Positions 1 through 10,069 of a DNA stretch of 64,000 nucleotides are shown in pieces (within the stretch, counting starts at the first letter, position 1; each line of letters begins with the position of its first letter). The DNA lies in contig NC_058337.1 in assembly GCF_905475395.1 (NCBI RefSeq), positions 11,768,983 through 11,832,982 of the forward strand. The letters run 5' to 3'. The notes under the pieces were generated by a model. That model saw only the letters and a list, made by a program, of their open reading frames with translations, was not told where the DNA came from and did not search any database. This stretch comes from Chrysoperla carnea (taxonomy: Eukaryota > Arthropoda > Insecta > Neuroptera > Chrysopidae). Made by a program: the position numbers and the translations under genes.

Positions 1-430
1 AATGTAAAATTTGGGCAATTGTTAATACTTTTTCATCTTTGACATTTTTTAAATTTTTGAAAAATCGTTGTTGAGGAAAATATAGATTATTAGCACTTAA
101 AATTAGCAAGTAGAATCGTTTGACTTGTAACTTTAGTTAAAAACAGCATTCATAAATGAAAAATTAACCACTTTTCGATCTAGAAAAATGGGCGCGGATA
201 TGTACTAGACTAAATCCTAAATTAATATTTGATGGAATATAAAGTAATAAGTAAGTTTATTAGATTGTAAGATATGTTTTAGTTTTGCAATCATTTTGTA
301 ATTATAAATGTTATTAAATTTTAATCGATTGCGTGTATTGCAATATCGATGAGATTTAAATTAAATAACAAAATGCATTTATTCTGTAAACATAAACATA
401 TGAATTAAAGTCTTTCTATTTTATTTACAG
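1..430 (+). other. gene 1 intron, 3' part
   Basis: AT-rich sequence ending in the acceptor at 421-430. No open frame, repeat or conserved motif was recognised here. Confidence 0.6.
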
Positions 431-525
431 ATCAAGAACAATGTAATCCACACCGGACTGATGACGCGTTTTTATTAAAATTCTTACGTGCTAGGAAATT
501 TAATATTCCAAAGGCGCATAGATTG
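431..525 (+). CDS. gene 1, first visible coding exon
   Basis: The acceptor is ttatttacag and the donor is GTAAGT. The first two bases complete a codon begun in an exon outside the window (phase 1; probably Asp), followed by 31 codons ending in KAHRL. It carries the N-terminal CRAL-TRIO motif with the run FLLKFLRARKFN. Confidence 0.92.
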
Positions 526-3500
526 GTAAGTGTATTCAATTTAAATTTCAATCATATATTAGAAAATAAATTAAATAATACATTTCATCATGAATAAATT
601 ACGTTCAGCGCAAAAAACGAAATCAATAGTAATAATGAATATTGTTGTACCTTGGATCTTAAATTTCATACGAGCATATTATTTTGTTATACTCTGTATA
701 ACGACTAGAAATTTCGGTAAGGCATTTATTAGGTTAGATATTTCAATATCTAACCTAATAAATTTAAAAATTTATTAGGTGAGATATTTCGAATTCCTGG
801 TTAGGTACTAGCATATATGCGCCATGCGGCCAGTATGGTAAACGTATCGCAGTTCCAAGTTCCCGACTAAATAGGAATGCATAATGTGGCATGCATTCCA
901 GCCTAATGTAGATCACGTAAGGCTTCCCTAATGTATCCCATATTGGGTTTTCCTAACGTATCCCACATTAGGCTTTCCTTATTGTTGCTCTAGGAATACA
1001 AACCTAAAATGCTAACAATTGCACCACAGGGTCGTAATAAGGACAGATAATATTTAATGGTTATATATTGCAAACAGTTAGTTTCTGATTCTCGAAAATT
1101 AAAGAGGCGCAGATTAGCTAGCATTACAATTATCTAATACATATTGATCTTATATATTTAAACGAGTTTGTAATGCCATAGATACGGCTAAATGAAGCTA
1201 TTCCTCGTGCAATCTAAATAGCAGCGAAATTGAGCATGCTTAACTTTGATGGAAGTCTTTGGCTATCAATGTAAGCAAATTAGGGCAGAACGAAAGTTTC
1301 CATTTTCACCAAAACTAGAAAAGATAGAAGATTGAAAATTGTTAAGCAGCTTCGATTCTTAGACCTTTATTGATGGAATCGTATAATTTAGTATATATTC
1401 AGTATATACAGAGTATCTACTTAAGTTGGTTACATTTGGAAAACTTTTTTATTATAAGGTTTACGGATAACACCACTAAGTATAAATAGTGTAGCAAAAG
1501 AACAGATAGTCCGAGTACAAAGACTTTAGTCATTCCAATTTACATTGGAAATTGTCAATTTCCAAAAGCGCTATACGTCATTGTAAAATTCCTTGTACTT
1601 AGGCTGAAAATATCTTCAGCCTGGAAACTAGACTGAACGCAACGGTAAGTAAATTTTGTCCTGGTACAATTATCGTCTAGCAAATAATAAGATAACTAAT
1701 TGTCACAAGGTACACCAGTTAGTTCGCCCTCTTCATTAAAAATTAAACTATGTAATACTACAATAACTTACATGTAGTCCGTGGGCTAGTAACATCTGAA
1801 TTTCGACCCTACATATGTTACAGATCAAAGAAGAACCGCATGTTTCAATATGGCTTTCAATCCCACGAGTGGTGCGTGGGGTCTCTTTCCCCCCTCCCCT
1901 CTCTGAAAGGTTACCAAAAATATGCAGAACCTAAACGAGCTGCCAAAAACCTGAGACCTAAGCTGCCAAAAACCTGACTTTTTATATTTGCCCATAAGTA
2001 CACTTTTCCTCATAATTTTCAAAAATATTACATATATACGTGTCGAATTGATAATTTCCTTTTTTGAAGTCGGTTATAGAAGTACATATTTTTTATAATA
2101 GATTCTTAGCCTTATCGCCAAATACAACTTTTTTCAATATTTTTTCTTACACTTCAACTTTTATTACCTGACTTCAGAGAGTATTTGCAAATAAAAAAAT
2201 AAAATTTTTAATGAACATAAAAATAATAATTTTTTGTACAGAGTCTTATTTTTTTGTTAAATTTTGTCCAAAAAAATGTTTACTGGTTATCTTTAATTTG
2301 TAATAAATTTTTTTTAATTATTATTAAATTATACTTATTTTTAAAGCTAATAAATCTTTTACCTGTGTGTAAATATTACTTAACCATGCTTATTAAAAAG
2401 TGGAAAAATTCGGAGAAAAACAAAATATTTTATTTTGCGTAACAATAATTTTGAAGTATAAAAAAAATTAATTATAAGAATAATAAATGCAAATCGCTAT
2501 TGCACAATAATTCATCTGTATGTCTGTGATATTGTCTGTATGTCTGTAATAATTCATCTGTATCTCTGTAATAATTCATCTGTGTTGTCTTAATTCTCTC
2601 TATATTTATCTAACAAGTTTTTATCACACGCTATTTTTTTTTAAAATGTGACCAAAATTAAAGTTAAAAGCTTTCTCGTCCGAACTTTGAACACACTTAG
2701 TTCTAGGATGGGTGATCGCTTCAAAACACTGTATGTTGTTGCTTTTTTTTTTATTTATTATAGTTTTTATTCACATGTTAATAATTTCAATTTACAAATT
2801 ATGAAATTTTAATTATTATCCTATAATCAATTAAAAAATTATCTTTAAATAACACAGTTATTCCAAAGTTTTGATGTTTTACTTCCGCCGACAGACTGAC
2901 TATCTTTTTTTTATACGAAAAAATCTTCGAAAATATTTTATAAAGTTCTGAAGAGTAATTACAAATTATGTTTAATTCTCAAGCCTCAATTTTTAATTCT
3001 TTAAATAATATTGATTTTATAATTCTTATTAATTGCAATATGTAAGATTTAAATATTTAGGATCTCTGCCTTACCCATTGTTATTAATGGGAACTAAACA
3101 TCTTTCTAAGAATTAAAAAAATAAGCCTTTAGATTGAAATAACCTGTAATTACTCTTCAGAACTTTATTAACGGATGTTCAAACCTTATTTTAGGATTTT
3201 GAAGCGCAAAAATCTAAATTTAAGCCCCATCCTACATATTTTGAAATGGCGTTTTTTGAATTTTTTCAAACATTTAACTATTAATGTCTCGTAAACGGAG
3301 AAAGAGCTTTTACTTGATTAAAAAAAATATTTTTTCACAGTTTCTATAAAGGAAAAGTATACAAAAATTGGACCATTAGGGTTTCTGGTAACATCCAAAA
3401 TAGTAATCTATAATCTTGTCTGAACAAGAATCAATTCCATCCAGCGCCTGCTCTATTAATTTAATTTTTATACCATGCATATATGTAATATGCAAGGTAT

Positions 3501-6500
3501 ACTAAGTTTAGTCCAAAGTTTGTAACGCTTAAAAATATTGATGCTAGGAAACAAATTTTGGTATAGATTTTCATAGAATTACCTAATTAGTCCATTTCCG
3601 GTTGTCTGTCCGTCTGTCTGCGAACACGATAACTCAAAAACCGAAAGAGATATCAAGATGATTTTTACAGCGTACTCAGGACGTAAAAAGTGAGGTCAAG
3701 TTCGGAAATGAGTAACATAGGTCAATTGGGTCTTGGGTCCATAGAACCCATCTTGTAAACCGTTAGAGATAGAACAAAAGTTTAAATGTAATCCTTATCA
3801 AAAAATAAACAACTTTTGTTTGAAACATTTTTTCGTAAACATCACTGTTTACCCATGAGGGCGCAAATTAGACGTAAATTTTATAGTATGTACCTATTAT
3901 ATGGGAATATCAGCTATATATTAGTTATGTATGCGTGACATGTGTGTAATGTGATAGAGTAATCAACACTGTTTATGCATGGTATTTCAACAATTAACTC
4001 AGTCTATTGTTTTTTTTCACTTGTATTATTACATTTATACATTGCAAAATTTAAAATAAAAATTTGTAAACTTCAGGAGTGTGTTCAAACAATTTTTTAA
4101 AAGAACAATTACAAGTATGGAACACGAAAGTGGATCGATTGAAGCAAATACGAACTGAAAATAACTGTTTAGGAATGTATTGTTAACGATGGAAATGTTT
4201 TAACCACTTCTATTTTAAATTAATTTTTTTTTTTCGTATAGCTTATAATATATAAAATATAAAAAAGTTTTCCATGTGTGGCCAACTTAAGTAGACATCC
4301 TGGCTAGCGGTATTGGCACCTATAGAAGTCGATACTTTATGATCGTGCTCAAAGAATTAAGCTTTAAGCTGATTCTATATATCTTTTATGTACTTTCTAA
4401 AATTTAATTAAAAATTTTTGTTTCAGCTTTGTAGGTATTACTCATTTAAAGAAAATAATCCACATTTACATAGAGATATACGCCCATTAGATTTAAAATT
4501 TATTGGTGACGATGATGTATTATCAGTACCACCTTATCGTGATCAACATGGTCATCGAATGATGATTTATCGCGTAGGTAAGAATAATAATTTATGATTT
4601 ATTATTTACTACACTTGTAAAGGATCCGCTAAAAGTTAGACTTCAATTCAACAATGACGGCATTCTTATTTTTCTGTATGTCAAATTGACAGTTTAAAGG
4701 TTGTTATCTCCATGAAAACATATTGTTTCACCAAGAACGCCCATATTTTAAAAACACCTGTAGATTCAGAAATTTGATCTGGTATACCTTTTCGAGATAT
4801 ATTGCAAGTTAATTTTGATCAACTATCCTAGTTTTGACCAACAACTTACCTCACAAATAAAGTGGCTTAATATTATAGCCAAGACTACATTATGATGGAC
4901 GATGTACCGATTATATATACTCAACCAAAGTAGTACAGGAACAAATTTTTAACACACAGTTTTACCTAAATTTCAAACAGCTGTATCTCTGTGAAAAATC
5001 ATCGAATTTGAAACCGCAATAGCTCATTTGAAAAATTGCACTTTCTAGTTTTCCTATTGCTCAAAAATTTGTATGATCCCCTGCCGCTTTGTTCTGAGAC
5101 TTGAAAGGAATCAATATTTCATCAAATTTCCGAAAAAAGACCATCCGAAATTTTTTTTATTTTTCTTGAAAATGAGCTATAAAAAATTCCCGTACGAGCG
5201 TTTGGATCAAGATATTCACACTCAAGCAAATTTGAAAGTAATTTTTTAATTAAGACCTGCAAGCCTCAGAAAAAAACGAGCGGGTGGTGATGAAAATGGA
5301 AAAATTCTGTTTTTTGAAATGTTTTAAAAACGAAAAATGGGACAGTGATACAAGTTTTTACAAAATAGTATGCCACGGCTTAAAATAAAGTAGTTTAAGT
5401 TTTCGAATGATATGAAAAAAGTTTCAGTGTGATTAGTTTCTAAAGATACAGGTTTTTAAATTCAGAAGTGTCAATTTTGCTTGGAAAACGAATACCTTAG
5501 TTGAAAACCATCGTACGGATTTTTATAGCTCATTTTCAAGAATTCAAGTCAAGTATTTTTAACAAATTTGGATTAAAATAATTTTTTAAATTTTGGTACG
5601 CTTCTAAACTTTATATAAAATTTAGGTATAACATTTCTCAACTTTTCAACTTGTGGTACAATTTTGTCCCTTTAATACTTTAGTTGAGTATATTTTATGC
5701 TGGTTTTCCACTAAACGGACAAACAAAACCAAAACTGAAACTCTAGTCGAAAAAGCAAAACACTTTTATAAACTTTTTACAAACATTTTGGAGACTGGCA
5801 ATGTATTAGCCAATGGCTATTATAGTTTCAGTTTTGTTTTAGTTGAAGTTTCAGTTTTGGTTTTGTTTGACCGTTTAGAGGAATACTGGCATTTAGTTTC
5901 AATTTTCGTTCTCCGTCAATTTTTCTTATAAAAAATATGTTATATTCTGCCATGTAAAATTTCTTGCAAATATGATGTAAGCAATTTTATTTTGTTTCAA
6001 GGGAATTGGGACCCGAATAAATATGGTGTTGAAGAACTATTCAAAGCAAGTGTGATAACGTTGGAATTAGGTATTTTAGAGCCTCGTTGCCAAATAATGG
6101 GTGGTATATGTATTTTAGATTTAAAAGGTTTATCATTGAATCATACATGGCAAGTTACACCTGCGATGGCAATGAAAATGTTAGAATTTGTAACGGTAAG
6201 TTGAACTTTTAGTTTCATATCAGTTTTAAGGGAGTTTAAGTTTTAAAAATTGGTTATAAGTAGTATACGAAGACTTATTTGCATTTTGGGGGGTGGGGGG
6301 ATTAGGTGTTTGAAGAAGATTTTGTTCACTAAAAACTAAACTTCTCACAACTTTTACAACTTATTTGTGCGTCGCGAAATCATTGCATGATACTTCTATT
6401 TCTAAAAGTACTAACAAGCTGTATGTGGCGAGAGCATCTTATATTTGATGATTAGAATCAAATAAATAAAAGTTCCCAGAAGATAAAAATTACAGAGATT

Positions 6501-8604
6501 TGAGAACAGAAAATTGTCTATAGAATCTTGAAATCAAAAATCGCACGGGAATGTTGAGCTTATTAAATGCAGGTATTATGCACGCACTTCGTATGTATGT
6601 ACTCTGTGCCTTAAAAATAAGATGACATTATCTTTATTTTGAAAATTATTTATTATTCATAATCGATTTCATCCCCTCCCGATGCAATGCACTTATGCCA
6701 ACGGATTTTCCAATCTTCGAAACACTGGTTGAAGTCACTCTCCGGGATTGCCTTCAGTTCCGTCTTCGCTGTGGCTTGAATCTCTTTCGTATCAAAACGG
6801 TTTCCCCGGAGCGGTCTTTTGAGCTTGCTGAACAGCCAGAAGTCGCACGTCACCAGATTAGATGAATACGGTGGTTGCGGAACGATATGGATTGAGTTTT
6901 TAACGAAATGATCACGAATTATGAGTGCAGTATGGGATGGTGCATTATCGTGGTGTAAAAACCATGAATTGTCTCTCCTAAATTCCGGCCTTTTTAGGCG
7001 GATAGCGTTACGCAAATGACGCATAACGTTCAAATAATATTCGTTGTTGACTGTTTGGCCGGGTGGAAGAAATTCATAATGCACAACAAACGCGCGCAGT
7101 TTAAATTCAAATGTCACCTTATTTTTTTAACACAGTATTATGTATTGCGTACGTGCTTCGCTCGTGTATGCACGTATTTCGTACGCATATGAACGTACAC
7201 GTATGTGCGTAATTCGAAGACTAATGGAAAGGCGCTAATGTGCTTCCCCCTATCCTATGTTTCAGCGCCTATGTATTAATATTTGTAAATTTTGTTTTAT
7301 ATGAGTTGACACGACTTTACATACGTATAATAATGTATCTTAATTCGGAAAAAAACACCACATGTATACATTGATTTTGCGATGAGAAAAATGTATATTT
7401 TCTTATTTAAAAAAATAGTCAATTAAAGCTTAAGATCCGAGGAGTATTTTGCCGTAGGATTTTTTTGAATTAGATCAAAACTCGCCGAGATAAAAAATTT
7501 GAAATTGGCTATTTCTAGCCATATTTGGACTTTTTTTGGAAGGGCTGCAACTTTTTTTCAAACGAATTTTTCCGAAAAAAATTACAAAAGTAAAAAGTGT
7601 CTAATTTTGTCAGTTTTATCCTTAAAAGGTTTTTTCGAATATAAAAAACAACTGTTTATAAATTAACAAATTAATTTGATTTAACATTAGTTGCACCCTC
7701 GCACATACTTTTTTACCAATTGACTCCTTTTGGTTCAAGGTTTACGAAAAATACATACATGCTTAGTTGTATTCAGATTTTTAGTGGTGGTCAGTCATTT
7801 TAGTTTTTCAAGCAGTTTGCCACTTGCCTATAACACATAATAGTAAAATACATGTCATAGTATGTGTCAGCCTAATTCATTCTATCATGAGAAGCTCTAT
7901 CGTGAGAAGTTCTTATTTATTTTTATTTTATTGTTTTTTTATATTTCCGGATCTATTTTTCTGATGCCATTATTTCCGGGTTTATTTTTTCCGGATCTAT
8001 TTTTTCCCAGGTGTATTTGTTCGGATCTATTTTTTCTGGGTCTATTTTTTTGGTTCTATTTTTTCTGAACCTGATCTGTTTTTTTCTGGGTCTTTTTTAT
8101 TTTTTCGGTCTATTTTTTCCAATTACCAATACAAGTTGAAAAGTTGGAATAATAATTCAATTATTATTTCTTTTTGTTTAGAAAAGTTGCACGATGAAAA
8201 TAGAAGCCGTCCATGTATTACATCAATCATGGTATTTTGATATGATGTACAGTGGAGTTAAACCATTTTTAAGTCAAAAAGCACGTGATAAGTTATTTAT
8301 ACATGGTGATGACATGGAATCATTCCATCAACATATTGATCCTAAATATTTGCCAACTCGATATGGTGGCAGCCAAGACGATGTTAACTTTAATGAATGG
8401 TTAGAATGGTTAAAAACACAGCAATTTATTGTGGATGAAATGCGTAGTTTAGGCTACATCATAGATGATGCTGATTTAGCAATTGAACCAGAAAATAATA
8501 AAAATGTACCACCAAGTGAGAGTGGGCGCAGTGTTGATGACGATGATAGCAGCAGCAGCGACGAATCAATTTATTTTACAGATTGTGAAGATGGTGATCA
8601 ATAA
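431..8604 (+). CDS. CRAL-TRIO domain protein, clavesin/TTPA-like (gene 1; 5' part outside window)
   Basis: Four coding exons (431-525, 4427-4577, 6002-6195, 8182-8604) join in frame to give 286 residues plus stop; the start and at least one upstream exon lie left of the window. Order of parts: the end of the CRAL-TRIO N-terminal helical region (TDDAFLLKFLRARKF, a family hallmark), then the lipid-binding CRAL-TRIO fold (PYRDQHGHRMMIYRVG; ICILDLKGLSL; KIEAVHVLHQSWYFD; FIHGDDMESFHQHIDPKYLP; closing RYGG), then an acidic, Ser-rich tail of about 70 residues. Proteins of this family are soluble carriers that bind retinoids, tocopherol or phosphoinositides in a hydrophobic pocket and deliver them to membranes; the ligand here cannot be read from sequence. 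Borders are AG/GT throughout, and introns are 3901, 1424 and 1986 bp. The domain call is strong; the clavesin/TTPA subgroup is an inference. Confidence 0.93.
725..762. repeat. perfect hairpin, 18-bp arms
   Basis: Arms 725-742 (TTTATTAGGTTAGATATT) and 745-762 are exact reverse complements around a 2-base loop. A third, imperfect copy of the arm follows at about 768-787. It lies in gene 1's intron and its function is unknown. Confidence 0.85.
930..980. repeat. 27-bp tandem pair
   Basis: Two imperfect units of the form GGCTTTCCTAATGTATCCCA... stand side by side in gene 1's intron. The stretch 980-2500 around it is otherwise AT-rich without recognisable features. Confidence 0.55.
2505..2595. repeat. 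degenerate minisatellite ATTCATCTGTATnTCTGTAATA
   Basis: Three to four imperfect units of about 22-25 bp containing CATCTGTAT and TCTGTAATA. Intronic. Confidence 0.6.
2940..3168. mobile_element. terminal-inverted-repeat miniature element
   Basis: The ends ATAAAGTTCTGAAGAGTAAT and its reverse complement pair for about 23 bp, and weaker pairing continues inward. It is 229 bp long with no coding capacity. No convincing target duplication is visible, so the superfamily is unassigned. Confidence 0.75.
3469..4023 (+). mobile_element. ATACCATG...CACTTG family, copy 1
   Basis: Nearly full-length copy of the main dispersed family (see findings). It holds the diagnostic CTGTCCGTCTG run, CACGATAACTC, GACGTAAAAAGTGAGGTC and the terminal TTTTCACTTG. 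No open frame. Confidence 0.9.
4427..4577 (+). CDS. gene 1, second visible coding exon
   Basis: The acceptor is tttttgtttcag and the donor is GTAAGA. It opens in phase 0 with LCRYYSFKENN and ends one base into a Gly codon that exon 3 completes. It codes the start of the CRAL-TRIO lipid-binding lobe (PPYRDQHGHRMMIYRV). Confidence 0.92.
4914..5692. mobile_element. inverted-repeat element, about 780 bp
   Basis: Left end TATACTCAACCAAAGTA and right end TTTAGTTGAGTATA pair imperfectly over about 35 bp. A second inverted pair inside (about 5164-5200 and 5510-5545, sharing CTTGAAAATGAGCTATAAA) makes the whole element foldable. Non-coding and within gene 1's intron. Confidence 0.65.
5698..5891. mobile_element. 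194-bp miniature inverted-repeat element with TTTA duplication
   Basis: The ends TGCTGGTTTTCC and GGAATACTGGCA lead into a strong inner pairing (CTAAACGG, then CAAACAAAACCAAAACTGAA). TTTA flanks both sides (5694-5697, 5892-5895), which fits a target duplication. The open frame seen across it (5653-5931) is a by-product of the repeat. Confidence 0.8.
6002..6195 (+). CDS. gene 1, third visible coding exon
   Basis: The acceptor is ttttgtttcaag and the donor is GTAAGT. Two leading bases complete the Gly of YRVG. It then codes NWDPNKYGVEELFKA, the strand ICILDLKGLSL and the helix ending MLEFVT, the core of the CRAL-TRIO fold. It ends in phase 0. Confidence 0.93.
6653..7117 (-). pseudogene. mariner transposase, C-terminal fragment
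   Basis: A 154-codon open frame matches the last half of a mariner-family transposase: FLPPGQTVNNEYYL, the second catalytic Asp in HHDNAPSHTA, the third in CDFWLF, and the ending EDWKIRWHKCIASGGD. Exactly 34 residues separate the two Asp residues, the DD34D spacing of true mariners. The N-terminal DNA-binding region and the first catalytic Asp are missing, and the usual PDLAP motif reads SNLVT, so it is a dead 5'-truncated copy. It lies antisense inside gene 1's third visible intron. Confidence 0.9.
7140..7205. repeat. degenerate GTACGTAT-type simple repeat
   Basis: Runs of GTACGTG, GCACGTATTTCGTACG and similar, partly palindromic, adjoin the truncated end of the mariner fragment. Confidence 0.5.
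7938..8120 (+). repeat. T-rich minisatellite next to gene 1's last acceptor
   Basis: Eight or more imperfect units of about 17-20 bp with core GGATCTATTTTTTCTGGG. It sits about 60-240 bases before the acceptor of the last exon and enlarges the pyrimidine-rich tract. An apparent open frame across it (7862-8068) is low complexity and not a gene. Confidence 0.75.
8182..8604 (+). CDS. gene 1, last coding exon with acidic tail
   Basis: The acceptor is tttttgtttag, phase 0, starting KSCTMKIEAVHVLHQSW. It completes the CRAL-TRIO domain through the conserved FIHGDD and HIDPKYLP..YGG segments. The C-terminal tail is rich in Asp, Glu and Ser (DDDDSSSSDES) and ends EDGDQ before TAA. An in-frame ATG at 8194 is internal to the domain and is not a start. 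Confidence 0.95.
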   Translation, partial: KSCTMKIEAVHVLHQSWYFDMMYSGVKPFLSQKARDKLFIHGDDMESFHQHIDPKYLPTRYGGSQDDVNFNEWLEWLKTQQFIVDEMRSLGYIIDDADLAIEPENNKNVPPSESGRSVDDDDSSSSDESIYFTDCEDGDQ

Positions 8605-8705
8605 AAGTTGTTTTAATGCGTTCAAATACACTTCGAAAAAAAAGATCGCTACACTATAATTTTAAAAGCTAAAGATGGGAGAAATATCCCAGAACGTCAC
8701 GATTA

Positions 8706-8711
8706 AATAAA
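8706..8711 (+). other. poly(A) signal of gene 1
   Basis: Canonical AATAAA 102 bases after the gene 1 stop codon, in an AT-rich 3' UTR. More A-rich matches follow within 30 bases. The cleavage site cannot be fixed from sequence. Confidence 0.7.
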
Positions 8712-9600
8712 TTTTTAAAATAATAAAAAAATTTTTAAATAATTGGATGCTGTTTTTTATACCAACCAGCCTGTTTACCAAATTTGGAGAAGCATTCTCT
8801 TCCTATTTATAACAATTGCCAAATTTTTTTCTTCGTTAATAATACACAATATTTTTAGGCTTGTGACTTTGTTATCTTTGGCTAAATAAAAAAAACTTGA
8901 GGTGTTATAAGGTCTAGGAAATTGGAATCTCAAGACTATTTTCAAAAGCTGTAATCCTAACCGTCTGATGATTGGTAATTTCTTCTACACTTGGATTCAA
9001 AATCCGTCTTTTACGAGATGTACGGTTTTTACTTACTGGAACGAGTATAAAATTTTTATTTGACTTCCCACATTGATCTTATCCTCTACAAAATGACCAT
9101 TTAACCACATGTTTAGCCAAAACACTATCAGTATCCCTTTTCAGTAATGCTTTTTAAACTCAAAAAGAGGTTTCAATGCATCCAGCAACCCAAAACTAAA
9201 TATGTTAAAAATTTAGAGTTACTCAGTGAAGTGTAGAGGAAACAAAAAGTCTTATTATCAACCATCAACCTGCCAACAATCAAACGATTAGGTTTTTTGC
9301 CGTTAAAATGGGCTCTAACAAAGCCCAAAAGGACTAATAAGAACAAAGTTATAAGCTCGCAAATATTTTATATTTTTAACAAGAAAACAGTAAGCGTTTT
9401 TTGCGAAGTGTATTTAATATTCATATTTATTTTTACATTAGAAAATTGTTATTTTTAGTTAGTAATTGAGTAAAATTAAACATGGTTTTTAAAGCTTTAT
9501 ATCGACTGTAAAAAATCAATAATGGTTCTATATATATTTAAATAGATGTTCTTAAGGCATAAATAATAATTGTAGTTAGATTTGGTGGTATGCTCAAAGG
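8712..9600. other. intergenic, no feature recognised
   Basis: AT-rich sequence after gene 1. No open frame, inverted repeat or family copy was recognised. Confidence 0.5.
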
Positions 9601-9629
9601 TGTCGATTAACAACAACTGGCAACGAACT

Positions 9630-10065
9630 GGCAACAGAGTGAGAACTACCTCTCAAAGATGATTAAGAAGGATAATAAATGAGAGGGCATCATTAATGCG
9701 CATGTCTTAATATACAATATAATATCCTGGCGCGTAGTTACAACATAATAATTGCCATTTAATAATTAAACTTTACTAACCTGTGATATATGTCTACTTT
9801 AAAATATTCCTTGCAAATAAAACAATATCTATAACCATTTTTTAGAACTTTTATACAGAATTAATTCAACAAACAGTAACTATTGAAGCAGCTGACTTCC
9901 GTCAATACGATCATGCGCATTGAATACCATGCTCTGTTATTGTGTTTCTCTGCCAGTTGTTTGAATATTGTATTATTGTCTTTGTAAATCTTTCTTGTGA
10001 AGCAAAAATGTACATTCTCGGTATACGTTGAGCTTATCTAGTAAAATATATGATCTAAGCACACT
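9630..10065 (-). repeat. dispersed repeat copy A (possible solo LTR)
   Basis: Roughly 430 bp, closely similar to 18483-18928 in the same orientation. On the minus strand it carries a promoter-like TATAAAAG box and, further on, TTTATTTG, which would suit a retrotransposon LTR, but TG...CA ends and target duplications were not established. LTR identity is an inference. Confidence 0.65.
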
Positions 10066-10069
10066 ACCT

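Noticed and set aside
590..778. 62-codon + frame
   Set aside because: It lies in gene 1's intron, ends in the hairpin at 725-762 and has AT-driven composition; no domain.
1825..2022. 65-codon minus frame with a KYKKSGFWQLRSQ segment
   Set aside because: The repeated AAGCTGCCAAAAACCTGA word on the opposite strand explains part of it; no family motif or start context.
5653..5931. 92-codon + frame
   Set aside because: It is the read-through of two inverted-repeat elements; its repeated SFSFVLVEVSVLVLF pattern comes from the arm sequence.
7862..8068. 68-codon + frame rich in FFPDLFFPR-like repeats
   Set aside because: It translates the T-rich minisatellite; not a gene.
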